From Mytilinidion resinicola (Eukaryota > Ascomycota > Dothideomycetes > Mytilinidiales > Mytilinidiaceae), in the NCBI RefSeq assembly GCF_010093595.1, contig NW_022985449.1:865410-929409 (forward strand): DNA of 64,000 nt, read 5' to 3'. The notes below the pieces were generated by a model. That model had not been told where the DNA came from, ran no database searches, and was given only the letters and a program-made list of their open reading frames with translations. The position numbers were made by a program, and so were the translations under genes. This document shows positions 46,626-58,577 of this stretch, piece after piece (position 1 is the stretch's first letter; every line of letters starts with the position of its first letter).

Positions 46626-47303
46626 ATGACCACCACAACCTCCACCACCCACCACCGCCGCATAGAACTCCAATCCCCCCTCGACCTTTCCCACCTCCAC
46701 ACGCTCATCTCGCGCGCCGCCGCCGCCAAGATCGACCTGCACCTGCCGCCCTCGGCCGCGCCCGCCGGCGAAGACGAGCTGCGCGCCAAAGTCGAGACGC
46801 TCGTCACGCAGTACATCGACGACACGTGGCGGCTCTGCCGGCCGAACCTGAGCGTCAACGGGGTGCATCTGGAGAGCGACGCGGCGGTCGAGAAAGGAGG
46901 GGCCGGGGGACGTTCTGGCGGGGAGGGGCGCCAGGAGGAGGTGCTGGAGGTGTACGAGGATTACGATGGCGGGCTGAAGGAGCGCCTGGATGCGCTGTTT
47001 GTGCGGCGGAATGCGCTGGTGGCGCGGGTCGCGGAGATGAGGAGGGTGGCGCCGGCGCAGGCGGCCGAGAGGTTCAGGGGGGAGTATCTGCGGCATGTTG
47101 AGGAGGAGGAGGAGGAGCGGGCAAGGGCGGTGGGGGGGAGAGATGGGGGGGTGGATTTGGGCGCGTTGGAGAGGTGGGAGGACGTGGCGGGGGCGTGGGA
47201 GAGGGCGGTGGAGGGGCTGGGGGCGTTAAATGGGGGCTTGCCGGAGCAGAGGGCGCGGTTGGAGAGGGCGCGGGGCGTGGTGGGGTATTTGGAGGGGAAG
47301 TAG
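46626..47303 (+). CDS. MIS14: Kinetochore protein Mis14/Nsl1 (MIND complex subunit)
   Basis: Mis14 is one of four subunits of the Mis12/MIND complex that joins the inner centromere to the Ndc80 complex. Single exon, 225 residues. The N-terminal signature is clear: HHRRIELQSPLDLSHLHTLI, then SRAAAAKIDLHLPPSAAPAG, EDELRAKVETLVTQYIDDTW. Mis14 homologues use the same 'RKIeLqSp.Dl..l...i..aAr.kIdlHlPp' start. The rest is predicted helical coiled coil (LDALFVRRNALVARVAEMRR, FRGEYLRHVEEEEEERA), ending LERARGVVGYLEGK. GC content is high, so strongly open antisense frames exist and were rejected. No intron is needed. The ATG lies in a CAACAATGA context. Confidence 0.88.
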   Translation: MTTTTSTTHHRRIELQSPLDLSHLHTLISRAAAAKIDLHLPPSAAPAGEDELRAKVETLVTQYIDDTWRLCRPNLSVNGVHLESDAAVEKGGAGGRSGGEGRQEEVLEVYEDYDGGLKERLDALFVRRNALVARVAEMRRVAPAQAAERFRGEYLRHVEEEEEERARAVGGRDGGVDLGALERWEDVAGAWERAVEGLGALNGGLPEQRARLERARGVVGYLEGK

Positions 47304-48061
47304 GGGGTGGGGTATTGGGGGTTTCTTTTGGGCGTTATAGGGCGGTGGGTGTTTGGGATACCCGTTGGTCTGGTGTTTGGACATGCATAATCTTCGAGTC
47401 CCACACTACACGAAATCACTTCATCCTTGAATATTACTTGTCAAAACACATGAGGCTGATATGCTGAACTGTGTATTTCCTCTACTAAACACTCCATACG
47501 TTGAATTGTCTGTCTTGTGAGAGCATAGTTAGCAAGCTTCGAGGGATCACCTCTGGTTCACTCTGAATTTAGACTGTCTCCAAACAAGCGATATATGCTT
47601 GTTGCATCATGGAGTAGTATCACACAAAGCAAGTGATCCAGTACATCCAATCTCGTCGGTGTTTTCCCCTCTGCCGAGCCACCATCTCTGACTCAGTGCT
47701 GCCAATCCCTGCTCCGGTTGTAGCTGCTATCTCTCTTGTTAACCTCGGCGCTTCCTGCGGTAGTTCCTGCGGTGATCGCCTCATATATTAGGCGTGGGAG
47801 TACGGTGGGGAGGATGGTACTGTGACTCGCTTTGCTCCTAGTGCTTCCGTCGTGCAAATTCGACGAGCTGTATATTCTCGAGCTTATCCTTGGAACATCT
47901 GTGAAGGCGGCCATTGGGGCTAAAGCTCCCCAAACAGCGAGGAGCTATTCCACAGCCTCGGGCCGATAGAGCCAGCTCAAAGTAGGTATTCGAGACTGGA
48001 GATGGGATTAGTTGGCCTTCTCGTGTACAAGATGTACAGGCTGAGGTTGTGTGATGCTGCT
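47304..48061. other. Convergent spacer, MIS14 and DENND6-like gene
   Basis: Holds two 3' ends. I see nothing else; the short minus-strand frames overlap the DENND6-like 3' region in the wrong frame. Confidence 0.5.
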
Positions 48062-49937
48062 CTAGAGCGATCCGGTAGATTGGGCTGGCGAAGCCTGGAC
48101 AGGCGTAGCAGAAAGCAGGCCTGCCGAGGCTTCTTTCTCGAGACCTAGCTTCATATCGAGCCAAGAGTAGAAGTTTGGAGACCGGCAGAAACTCTCGTAT
48201 AGGTTGTCGCGTGCTTTATGTCTCTGCATTGGGCTTTGTCCCCTGAACTTCATAGAGCTGCCGTGCTTGGAGAGACTGTAGAGAAAGTCGGCTTCGGAAA
48301 AGTTGGCGTAACGGTAGTCTCCTCCCGGAGAGGTGAAGTTGGTGGACGCGCTGGTGGCGAGGTACCTGTTGACTGGTGCGAGATATTGAGCCGTCAACTC
48401 GGCATAGTGTCGGCGGATCAGGGACGAGAGCTCATGATTTGCCGGGCTGCTTCTTAGCAGTGTATCTACGGTCTGTACGAAGGTGCGGTCGCTTTTGACG
48501 AATCTTTTGGACACAGTCTGGGAATCGATGCCTCCCGGCATGTCAAAACTTTGGTTGCGGTGGTGCATGGAACGATGTCTCTTTATTGGGACCGGATCTT
48601 CGGAGGCGTGGAGATATAGCACGTGTGGTTTACTGCGATTGCTGGTCTCAGAGGCACCCAAGACGCGTTTCAAAAGGAAAGGATTCGTAATTCCAATAAT
48701 GAACGGTCGAGGTGTTCCCCCGTCGATACCAATGGACCGAAACTCGGATTGCATGGTCATATATGGCTTGACCTCTCCGGCATAGGGAATTGGCCGAATT
48801 AGGTCGACAAGAGCACTTACGCCTTCACTGCAAAGCTGTGGGCTCTTGGCAAGCACGATTATACTTTCGCACAGTAGCAATTTCTCGTAAACGACATCGA
48901 GATCGGACAAGCATGGCATGAATTGCATAATGTTTTCCCAGGTCCCAAGTGGTTCGTAAGCGTAGATGGAGGGGGCCCTTCCAGTGGCTGATATGGTTGG
49001 TCTTGTAGATACGAGTCCCTGAAGAGGAAATGCGGGATGTGGGGTTCTAGATTGATATTAGGGGCCAGCTTCGATCATCAAGCATCTATCTTACATCTCA
49101 AGTGTCAACATGGAACCCATGAATGGGAGTTCATGTTTGCCCAGCGAAGGGGGAGCCCATGTGAGCATCTGATTGTGTGCAGTCTCGAGAGCGGTCGGAT
49201 CACTGATAACACCAGACGATGTCATCTCCTTAAGAAGGTGGATGAAGAATGCAGGGAATTCATGAGTCGTAATCATAACCAGTGTTCGTTGGTTGAAACT
49301 TCGCTTCATAGAATGGTCATATTCTTGGCGGAAAACTGCGTTTCCGTAGAATTCGGTGGCGCTACCATGTGGCGAGCAGGGGGAATCCAGCGATATATCA
49401 GGAGAGTTGTTGGGGATGGTGAAATGAAAGGTCAGATCCGCTGCAGTCTCGGTATCCTGACGTTCGGGAAAGCTGCCCCAGAGTCAGTATCCGTTCTATG
49501 GTACAGAATGGCCGCTACATGCCTATTGAAGCAGATGGCGGAGAGATCGCTAGTAGAGAACTGCGTGTTGGGTGGATATACTATCTCGATCTCTGGGCCT
49601 GTAGTGTGTTAGATGCTGAAGGGGGGCGTATAGAATAGGCATATAGGCAAGGTTGACAGAGAACATGAAGTTTGTGTGCAATTCAAGAGAAGGATTTGGT
49701 CTTCAGAATAACAATAGGTTTCTTTGACGTTTTAAGACAAGGATAGAGGGAAGATTCTTACCAACATCCACGTTGAAGTTACATACGATACTTCACCCTT
49801 GTCAGCGAACAGCCTGGTGTAGATCAGGGTCTCTGCTCTCACAATGCTACGGCCCATTGCCGGAAGTTGTTTGGCGTCGGAGTGACTTGACGGGATCGCC
49901 TGTGATGTTGCAATAATTTGTTCTTGAGCTTCTCCAT
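48062..49937 (-). CDS. DENND6-like DENN-domain protein (Rab exchange factor)
   Basis: DENND6 proteins activate Rab14-type GTPases on endosomes in animals (established); fungal roles are less known. Five exons on the minus strand: 49937-49843, 49790-49762, 49598-49523, 49472-49095 and 49046-48062; 520 residues. Joined sequence follows DENND6 order: FRQWAVAFIVCNFNVDVGPE, IEIVYPPNTQF, LSAICFNSFPERQ, FYGNAVFRQEYDHSMKRSFN, QRTLVMITTHEFPAFFIHLL, WENIMQFMPCLSDLDVVYEK, LLLCESIIVLAKSPQ, RPFIIGITNPFLLKRVL, RRHYAELTAQYLAPVNRYL and FCRSPNFYSWLDMKLGLEKE. The third intron (49522-49473) begins with GC, not GT (AG/GCATGT) and has a CTGAC branch; the family alignment needs this join. The gene is head to head with VAC14, ATGs 435 bases apart. 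Confidence 0.88.
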
Positions 49938-50372
49938 AGCAGTTTCAGCTCCAATCCAGGAGGGTCGCGCGGGCGGAACGGTAGTGAGAGTGTCACTGGA
50001 CAAGATGGCTTATGAGGGAGCCTACCATTCCGCTAAGCAGAACATGAATAGCGGGAAAGGTCTTCCTGCGATCTGTGAGTATAGTAGCAGGTTCGGCGGG
50101 CTTAAGGCGGAGTTGAGTCTCGTCGTCGTCGGCCTGCATAAGAGAGCTTGGGCCACCGCGATGACGCCGTTGTCTCGAGGTCTTGCTGCACGATCCTTGT
50201 GACGCGGCTGGACACCACCGCCTCAACTCTTCATAATTGGCCTCCAACCTCGACCATCACTATTTCCTAGCTTCTCTGTGGACGTTGTCCCTCTGGCTGT
50301 GCTGACAGCCCTCACTCGCGCCTTTCCACCCTCGTTTTAGCTATGTAGGGCGTCCAAAAACCGCTTGCAGAT
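49938..50372. promoter_or_regulatory. Divergent DENND6-like / VAC14 promoter
   Basis: 435 bases separate the two start codons, so the genes probably share a bidirectional promoter. Both products act on endosomal or vacuolar membranes. No specific motif was identified. Confidence 0.5.
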
Positions 50373-53300
50373 ATGGACGTCAACATTCAGAAGGCGCTGA
50401 ACGACAAGCTCTATGACAAACGGAAAACGGGTGCTTTAGAGTGAGTGTTTTTCTGCTTGATAATGAAACTCATGTTGCAGAGTGATCTCTCCAGTCCTTC
50501 TAGAATCTCTCATCCTTCATCGAGCTTTGCGCCGTACAGCCATATCACTTTGAAGTCTGACTAACCGCGCTTCTTGTAGACTTGAAGCCCTCATTCGAGA
50601 CTCCCTTGCGGCGAACGACCATGACCGGATACAGAAGATAGTCTTCCAGCTCTGCCACGAATATGCCTACGCCGTCCACCAACCACACGCTCGAAATGGA
50701 GGACTTATCGGACTCGCAGCAGCCTCTATAGCTTTGGGAGTTGTGCGTAAAATATAAGGAGGTATTGCTAGTACACGGCTAATGAATGGTTACAGGAGGT
50801 TGCGCGGTACCTGGAGCAGATTGTTCCTCCGGTGCTTGCTTGCTTCTCAGACCAAGATGCTCGCGTTCGATATTACGCCTGCGAGAGCATGTACAATATC
50901 GCAAAGGTCGCAAAGGGCGAAATACTGGTCTTCTTCAACCAAGTTTTCGATGCACTGTGCAAGGTATGCTTAGCTCGTTTTGTTGTCCGGAAGCCTCGAG
51001 GGCCCAGCCAGCAATTTTGTGAGATCTTTCAACCGTCTCAAAAGATTGTCCTGCAATCCCAAGAGGTTTCCATATGGTTTCCTATCTTTTCCAGGCTTAG
51101 CTAATCTGACAACATCAGCTTGCGGCAGACTCCGAATTGTCGGTAAAGAATGGTGCCGAATTGCTAGATCGACTTATCAAAGACATAGTCTCCGAGTCAG
51201 CCGCATCCTACGTCTCCGTACTACGTATCTCAGATGAGATCGATGAACATTCTGACGATGGTGGACACAAAGAACAGTCAATCGAAGCTCGGACGGCATT
51301 CTCATTACCCGACTTCATACCACTCCTTCAGGAGAGGATCAATGTTCTTAATCCATTTACACGAACTTTTTTGGTCTCTTGGATAAACTTACTGGACTCC
51401 ATACCGGATCTCGAACTTGTGACCTATCTCCCATCTTTCCTCGGCGGCTTATTCAAATTTCTCAGTGATCCTAATTCAGACGTACACACGGCGACCCAAA
51501 CAGCGCTCGACAAGTTTCTATCAGAGATAAAGAAGATTGCTCGAATCAAGCGTGGGATCGCTGAAAGTCGAAAGAGTGCTGGAGATGATGGAATAAAACA
51601 CTCGGCTTCCAGCGGTCGGAGTGTGCAAACTATGAGTAGCGATGGTAGCATTCCCCAGGATCGGCAACGACACGAAGACAGCCTTGACGACGAGAGCATT
51701 AACAGCCAGTCCATGACCGCGACTGACGAGAAACTAGGCAGTGCAGAGGATGACTGGATACCTGGTCAAGATGTTCAAGTTGACCATACCAAGATCATGG
51801 AGATTTTGGTAACCTTCCTTAGCGAGTCGTCGGGTATGTGCCGTCCTCTGCTCGAGAAACCGTTGGCTGATCTTAAGTTAGAAGAAGAGATCCAGCTCAC
51901 TACACTTCGGTGGATTGATAGCTTTTTCGAAATCTGCCCAGAGGACATGATGCCCTTTGTGCCTCGACTGCTATCACATGTGCTTCCCACAATGTCACAC
52001 GACAATGAAAAGGTTCGACAAGCTGCTAATCGCGTCAATACTTCGCTCACGGATTATATCTTGTCGCTATCGGATGCGAGTCCGAAATCTGAGGCTCCAT
52101 CATCTGCTACACTTCAAATCCCGTCCGCACCCGCAAATGCCGCAAAAGAAATGACCGGAGAGAACAGGCGCGACTCGAACATTTCAAGCAAATTACCAAG
52201 GGCCAGTAGCCGGGATCCTACAGCAGAAACCCGATCAGCTGACGCGCGCTTGAGTATCGACACTCGAACGCCGACACCTGCAGAAGAACGAAGTCCACCA
52301 CCTAGCCAAGGGGCAGACTTGGATTACCAGGCTGCAGTGAATGCTCTAACTCTGCAGTTCTTGAACGAGCACGAGGCTACTCGAGTAGCTGCAATAGCTT
52401 GGCTCATCATGTTGCATAGGAAGGCTGGAGGAAGAGTAATTTAGACCTCGCTTCTCTACCGCATTATGCTAATCGTGGTACTACAGATTCTCTCCATCGA
52501 TGATGGAACCTTCCCAGCACTCCTAAAGACACTATCAGATCCTTCTGAAGCGGTTGTCACTCGCGACTTGCTTTTACTTTCGCAAATATCCAAGAACAGT
52601 GAAGACTCGTACTTCACTTCGTTCATGGTGAATCTCCTTCAGCTGTTCTGTACTGATCGTCGGCTTCTCGAAACCCGTGGCAATCTTATTATCAGGCAAC
52701 TCTGCGTCACTTTGAGTGCGGAAAGAATTTACCGAACGATGGCCGACTGTCTTGAGAAAGATGAAGTTCGTCCATTTCTTCGATTAGAGAAATTAGTACA
52801 TGCTAATCATTACTAGGACGTCGAGTTTACAAGCATTATGGTGCAAAATCTCAACAACAACCTAATCACTGCGCCGCAGCTTGCAGACCTCCGGAAACGT
52901 TTACGGAACCTGGAAACTCGTGATGGTCAAACCTTCTTTGTAACCCTTTTCAAGTCTTGGTGCCACAATGCAGTAGCCACCTTCTCCCTATGTCTTCTGG
53001 CGCAAGCATATGAGCAGGCATACCACCTTCTTCAAATATTGTAAGCTTATTTTTCCCGCGATATCTTATGGTTATTAATTTTTCTAGTGCGGAGCTGGAA
53101 ATGACGGTCACTATGTTGATACAAATCGACAAACTCGTGCAGCTCCTCGAGTCCCCAGTCTTTACCTGTAAGAGCCTTCATATAAACACGTGCAAGATCC
53201 GCTGACAGTAAACCAAGACTTACGCCTTCAACTCCTCGAACCTGACAAGTTCCCACATTTATACAAATGCCTTTATGGCTTATTAATGCTCCTCCCCCAA

Positions 53301-53801
53301 TCATCTGCCTTTGCTGCCCTTAAAAACCGCCTCAATAGCGTCAGCGCTATAGGCTACCTTCACATTGCCCCACGCCCGTATGTCCCCTCTCCCATTGCGT
53401 CATTCTACCATTCTCGCCAGAAAAGCTCAGAGACCGTGCCTCATAGTACTCAGCCGACGTCCAGCACGTCGAGCTTCGAGCGACCAAATCGGCTCAAGGC
53501 AAGGGAAGAAGGCGGCATCAGGTGGGTTGAGCTGCTGGATAAGTTCAAAAGCGTCCAGGAGAAAGCAAGGAGGTCACAACGGCTGGCGAGCATGGGCGAA
53601 GATGCTATCATGACGCCGGTTGTGGAGAAAGAGAAGCCGCAGCCGCCGGAGGTGCCGCCAAAACCCTTCGTACAAAGTTCGGCTGCAGGTTCCGCTCGTC
53701 CTACGCCTCCGCCACCACTCGGACACCAGAAAGCTAAGTCGAGTTTGAGTAACCTGGGACGGTTTACTGGAGGCGTTACGGGCAGGAAGTCGAAGAAATG
53801 A
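50373..53801 (+). CDS. VAC14: VAC14, scaffold of the Fab1/PIKfyve lipid kinase complex
   Basis: Vac14 holds the PI3P 5-kinase Fab1 and the phosphatase Fig4 on the vacuole/endosome and controls PI(3,5)P2. Eight exons: 50373-50440, 50580-50742, 50796-50963, 51119-52435, 52487-52765, 52817-53040, 53088-53167 and 53218-53801; 960 residues. N-terminal HEAT repeats: LNDKLYDKRKTGALELEALI, GGLIGLAAASIAL, LEQIVPPVLACFSDQDARVR, YYACESMYNIAKVAKGEIL. Middle: FTRTFLVSWINLLDSIPDLE, LGGLFKFLSDPNSDVH. C-terminal Fig4-binding region: DGTFPALLKTLSDPSEAVVT, MVQNLNNNLITAPQLADLRK, SWCHNAVATFSLCLLAQAYE, LVQLLESPVFTYLRLQLLEP, YGLLMLLPQSSAFAALKNRL. The last intron has two in-frame acceptors (CTGACAG and CCAAG); the second restores the conserved VFTYLRLQ. 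The tail is disordered. Confidence 0.95.
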
Positions 53802-54570
53802 GCGTGAATATCCGCTCCAGTATTCGAATCAAGTGTTCACGATGTACAAAACCTCTTTGCGTTCTGTCTAGTGTTCTTTGATTGGCAATTAATACATATC
53901 TAATGTGCTTTTGGAGTTTTGGGAGAGGGCTGCTTCTGAAATAACGTAGACTATCTATTCTCATGCCCCTTGTAGCTGCACGAATGTTATGAGGCTATTT
54001 GTGGAGCCTACTTCAAAGACTTGGACAAGAGGTGAATATTCCTAGAGATGACTATCTTCTGTATACTCCGGGATTTACTGGCCTAGTCACGTAACCGTAG
54101 AGCGCCTGAGCATAGATGACACTCCTTTCCTCCTTAAAACGTCCACATTCGAATGCCGAAACAGGGTCTTTGATAATTCTGCAAAGCATTGAGCTTGTAC
54201 AGTCAGAGAAGCAGCTAAAAGGGCATCTATTGCAGTTCTCATGGCTCCAACGCCGACGAGGACTAACTGATATCACTCAGCAGCACAAAGATGCCCTGCT
54301 CCATTCGCTACATGTAACCACTAGCCCTTCGCTTGACAGCGTTCCTAAGAATTCTGTGCCCCCCGCTTGGCGGTCGGGGGCTTGTGCAAAATCCGTGGTT
54401 GGGGGGCCCTTGTGCTACCCCCGTTAATCAAGTCGACAGCTACCATCCTGTAAATCCACCATATCTCCTCCACCACAAAAGCACACCGATTAATTAGCAA
54501 TCCTTGACCAAGTCGTACTCGAAACGGCGGATCTATCTAGCAGTCTAAACCTGCTATCAAGTCGAACGTC
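53802..54570. other. Spacer between VAC14 and F-box pseudogene
   Basis: No gene. VAC14 3' region followed by a short promoter. Confidence 0.5.
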
Positions 54571-55680
54571 ATGACTGAGAGCAACTTCTCGGACGACGAC
54601 ATCTTCCTTCACCTCTCATGCCGCCCACGCCATATTCTCGACAATGTGATCCCAGTTGACGAGTCGACAAAGCCAACATTTACACCCTTCCAACGCGAAT
54701 GCCGATCGTCTCTAGGACAGCTTGACAAACTACCTCTCGAAATTCTGCACGAGTCTCTTGGATACTTGCATCTCCAGTCCCTATCGCGTCTATCTCGTGT
54801 CTCTCTGCGCGGCAAAGCCGTCGTTGAATCTCTTCGCGAGCATGGAAATATCGTCTCAGCCGCAGGTCATACCTTCGAAATCCTAAATCGGGCCAGGATT
54901 CTTGGCTTGCACTCTGTTACCACGCTTCATGCTGCCCTATGTTCTGAGCGAAGTATATCCTGCGGCGCATAGGGGGCGTTTCTACTTCTGCTTTTTGCTG
55001 AGCGGTGCTGCTATATATGTCTGGTATTCCGCCAGCCTTTCCGGATAATCCTGTTGACGTTAGTGGGAGAATGCTTCTGGCTCACGGAGCAGCAATCAAG
55101 GGCGCTGCCCGTCATGTGGAGCATTCCTGGAAAGAATTGCGCTTCCCACAGCATATACTGTCAACAATCAGTAATGGTCACCAGTTTCGAAGCCGCAAAG
55201 GAGCTAGCTCTCAAGGTGCATGGGTCACTTGAGGCATTAGAGGCGAAGTGCCCTCTGTATAAACGGGATATTCCAGTTCTTGAGGATTTCGCCTGTTTGA
55301 CATGGTATCGACAAGCCGATCTGCGTCCACTTTCGCAGGACCCTCTCATAAAAAACAATGCGGACATCAGAACCCGTGATGACTTCTGCGGCATGGGTGC
55401 CGTACCATTTCCATCACTTCTCGGCAATGACACTGAGCAAGGGCTCTGGTGCCGAGGATGTGAATTGACTTTTGAAGAACATGCAAAGGGAGCGATAGAT
55501 CTCAGCACATTATCGCGTTTGGTACCCCAAGGTTGCGATCCTTATCAGTTTCTACGAAAAATGCGGTTCCGGGCTTGGTCCAGAGCAGACTTTCTCCAAC
55601 ACGCAAAGCGCTGTTGTTCCACAGCTGCGGTCATTTCAGAGAAATGGATAGGTTCAACGTACAGATCAATTCTCGTGTAG
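54571..55680 (+). pseudogene. F-box protein gene interrupted by one TAG
   Basis: One frame of 370 codons is open from ATG 54571 to the stop at 55680, except for TAG at 54970-54972. Before it: an F-box at about residues 50-85 (LGQLDKLPLEILHESLGYLH, then LQSLSRLSRVSLRGKAVVES). After it: GAFLLLLFAERCCYICL with a CC..C cluster, ECFWLTEQQSRALPVMWSIP, and a Cys/His-rich end (GLWCRGCELTFEEHA, FLQHAKRCC) that looks zinc-binding. The pattern is that of a fungal F-box subfamily whose members continue 'SCGGFGAFLFL..CERCCYICL' without a stop. F-box proteins recruit substrates to SCF ubiquitin ligases. No plausible intron spans the stop. CAG to TAG is a C-to-T change in CpA context, as repeat-induced point mutation makes, but one site proves nothing. 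Confidence 0.75.
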
Positions 55681-57187
55681 TATGCCATCACCCAGCCAAT
55701 TTGAACAACTTTCACACCTATGCCCGGCACCACCACTACTCAAAATAAGTTGCAGCTTGACTATAATGATAAAGTTCTACACGCTCCAAAACTGCATTCT
55801 TTCGATACTACCGTTTGGCATTGTTTTGGGTACCACGCAGAATAACTGGCAGAAGGCACATTTATAGATATAATCATTTCTTCCTGTGTGTCCTGATTTT
55901 GCTTACTTCGGGTCGAAGCTTTCATGAAAACTCGGTGTAGTCCTCTGATTTCATCGAAGCGATTGTGATGTATTGGCGATTCTGGGAAAGGCATATGCAT
56001 TCCCACGAATTCTCCTTAATAGCCCACAGCACCGCAAAATCAACCACAAAATACAAAACTGCATGTCAAACAGCAACCAAAACGAGGTGGGGTTGACTTG
56101 TGAGAGAATGAAGGGACTTTTAGGCGGGAAAACTAGGATATTAGGTCCTCACCGAGTTCGAGGGACCCGAGATGATGATCCAGAGTACCAATGCAACCTC
56201 AAGTCTGGAGCCTACTTCGAGCAGCACCGGACCCATGGAAAATAGCATCTATAAATGTGATGATCTTGGACCGGATTACTCTTAAGGAAGGTACCAGAAT
56301 ATGTAGAATCAGCATATTAAGGCCGTAAGCAATGCCCAGCTAAGCTTAAAAGAAACCGCATCTTATAAGGCAGGCTTTAATCTAGCTGTTACTAACTACT
56401 CCACCTAATGCTACAACTATACTAAAGATACTAGTGCCAGGTATCTAGAGGGTTGGTACTAAGCTAAAGCAAATATCTAGGGCCCGTGACTACTTATCTA
56501 GATTTAAACTACTTTTCCAGGGCTAAAAACCTTGCATTAGTGTCTCCTGAGCGCCAAAAAGGGTACTGGGACTAACTCGCAGACGCAATAGTTCTAAAGA
56601 AAAAAAGCTCCACTGCACAACCTGCTTGCAACTGACATATAGTGAATACGCGTGGAAGAAATCTAACGTGAGCAAATGGAATTCGTAGGAGCGGCATGGC
56701 TATGAAGAAAGAGACGGTCTCAGTCATCGTTTTGCATTGTCAGATTACTAGAGGGCGAAGGAAAAATTGAAGTAAAACCACACGAAGAACTTTGATATTT
56801 GTACAGTGCATTTACGTACAATAGGAACTCGAAGGGAATTACGTGATTACTCTTCCTCGTATCGTTCGTTTTACGCTGGTGTATCGTCGATTTTGGCTGA
56901 AGCGCTGCATCGCACAAAAAATGGCCGACTGCCCGTTCGGTCGGGAGTCGGTATAGGAATAAGACGACGACCTGAGCGGAATTCCACTGAGGGCTGTAGG
57001 GCACCGGGGGACGACGGGCGGTGCCTGAGAAAGCTTGGGCCCGAGGTCGTCTGGATGGTATCTTGGTACAACTTAGCGCGCGTCATGATGTTCAAATTAT
57101 TCCCAACCACCATTGCTTCTTCTATAGAGCTCCTGTGAGCTACACGACGCCTGAAAATTCCCCAGCGCGGGCCTCTCAACCATTCGA
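55681..57187. other. AT-rich spacer with a transposon-like relic
   Basis: No intact gene. The centre is strongly TA-rich and contains a decayed coding patch (separate entry). The right end is the COQ1 promoter. Confidence 0.5.
56307..56460 (+). mobile_element. Possible RIP-degraded pogo/Fot1-type transposase fragment
   Basis: One frame reads IKAVSNAQLSLKETASYKAG, FNLAVTNYST, stop, CYNYTKDTSARYLEGWY, stop. The LSLKEtA...STx....ytkdTSAR layout recalls the helix-turn-helix start of pogo-family transposases. The patch is rich in CTA/TAA/TTA, as expected after C-to-T mutation of repeats. Ends, target site and the catalytic region are not visible. Confidence 0.3.
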
Positions 57188-58577
57188 ATGACGCGCCGGT
57201 GCCCTAGGCTCGTGAGGAGCAGCTCGAATTACCCACGACCACTCCGCTCGCTATGTTCACAATCCACCCTCTCTCCCGCGGTCCACGTCCACTCTCTCTA
57301 CCATCCTAGCCGGCGAAGAACCCAGTCAAGCTGGGCCACTGCTGTCTCAGCCGCTCAGCATGTCTTCAGCAGTACCCCCGACCCCAAGTCGCCAATTGGG
57401 CCCGACCCGTTTCAGACCGTCGCGAAAGAGATGAAGTTTCTCACCAAGAACATAAGCCAGTTGCTGGGATCCCGCCATCCTACACTAGATACAGTAGCGA
57501 AGTACTATACGCAATCAGAAGGGAAATATGTACGGCCAATGCTGGTGCTGTTAATGTCACGAGCTACTGCTATCGCCCCCAAGAGTGGTCGCTCGCTCAT
57601 ACCGGAATCTGTGAACAAGTCCTTCGCTTCCCCCAGTATTCTTGTGGACGAGAATCCTTCTACGCCAGGCTACTCGCCAACTACATCGCTATCGAACGAG
57701 CCTGTCTATTCCTCTGAAGATTCAGACATCCTTCCGTCCCAACGACGCCTGGCCGAGATCACCGAGCTCATCCACACTGCCTCCCTCATCCACGACGATG
57801 TCATCGATCACTCAGAAAGCCGGCGTGGAGCGCCATCGGCAAACATAGCCTTTGGCAATAAAATGGCAGTGTTGGCCGGCGATTTCATGCTGGGACGAGC
57901 GTCTGTTGCTCTAGCGAGGCTACGGGACCCAGAGGTAACGGAGCTATTGGCGACAGTCATTGCAAACCTTGTGGAAGGAGAGTTCATGCAGTTGAAGAAT
58001 ACGGCACAGGACGAGAAACACCCAATGTGGACCGAGGATACAGTCACGTACTATCTACAAAAAACCTACCTGAAATCTGCGAGTCTGATAAGCAAGTCAT
58101 GTCGAGCTGCCGCTTTACTTGGACAGAGTACCCCGGAGGTTGTCGAAGCCGCATATTCATATGGGAAGAATCTTGGCTTAGCTTTTCAGCTGGTCGACGA
58201 TATGCTGGACTACACAATCAGCGGAGTGGAGCTTGGAAAACCTGCCGGGGCTGACCTGGAACTTGGCCTTGCCACAGCGCCCTTGTTATTTGCATGGAAA
58301 GACAATAAGGCCCTAGGTGCGCTCGTCGGGCGGAAATTTTCCCAGGCGGGAGATGTCCAAAAAGTAAGAGCCGCTATTTCACCACAATCACAGCTACTAA
58401 TCACAACCTAATCAGGCTCGAGAACTTGTGGCCCAAAGCAGCGGACTAGAACAAACTCGAGCACTTGCTCAAGAATATGTTGACAAAGCGATTCAAGCCA
58501 TCAGCGCGTTTCCCGAAAGCGACGCCAAACAGGGACTTATCGAGATGTGTGAAAAGGTGCTGAAGAGGCGGAATTAG
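57188..58577 (+). CDS. COQ1: Polyprenyl diphosphate synthase, ubiquinone side chain (mitochondrial)
   Basis: Coq1 extends farnesyl/geranylgeranyl diphosphate with isopentenyl diphosphate to make the long tail of ubiquinone. Two exons: 57188-58363 and 58416-58577 (GTAAGA..CAG, 52 bases); 445 residues. The first 50 residues are Arg/Ser-rich without acids (MTRRCPRLVRSSSNYPRPLR), a mitochondrial targeting sequence. Trans-prenyltransferase motifs: GKYVRPMLVLLMSRA, the first Asp-rich motif DDVID at 203-207 (SLIHDDVIDHSESRRG), GDFMLGRASVALARL, EGEFMQLKN, and the second Asp-rich motif DDMLD at 337-341 (LAFQLVDDMLDYT) followed by GKPAGADLELGLATAPLLFA. A 40-residue insert (about 130-180, Ser/Pro-rich) precedes the first motif, as in other filamentous ascomycetes. 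Product chain length cannot be read from sequence with certainty. Confidence 0.95.

Noticed and set aside
46605..47096. 163-codon minus-strand frame opposite MIS14
   Set aside because: Antisense of a GC-rich gene whose sense product matches the Mis14 signature.
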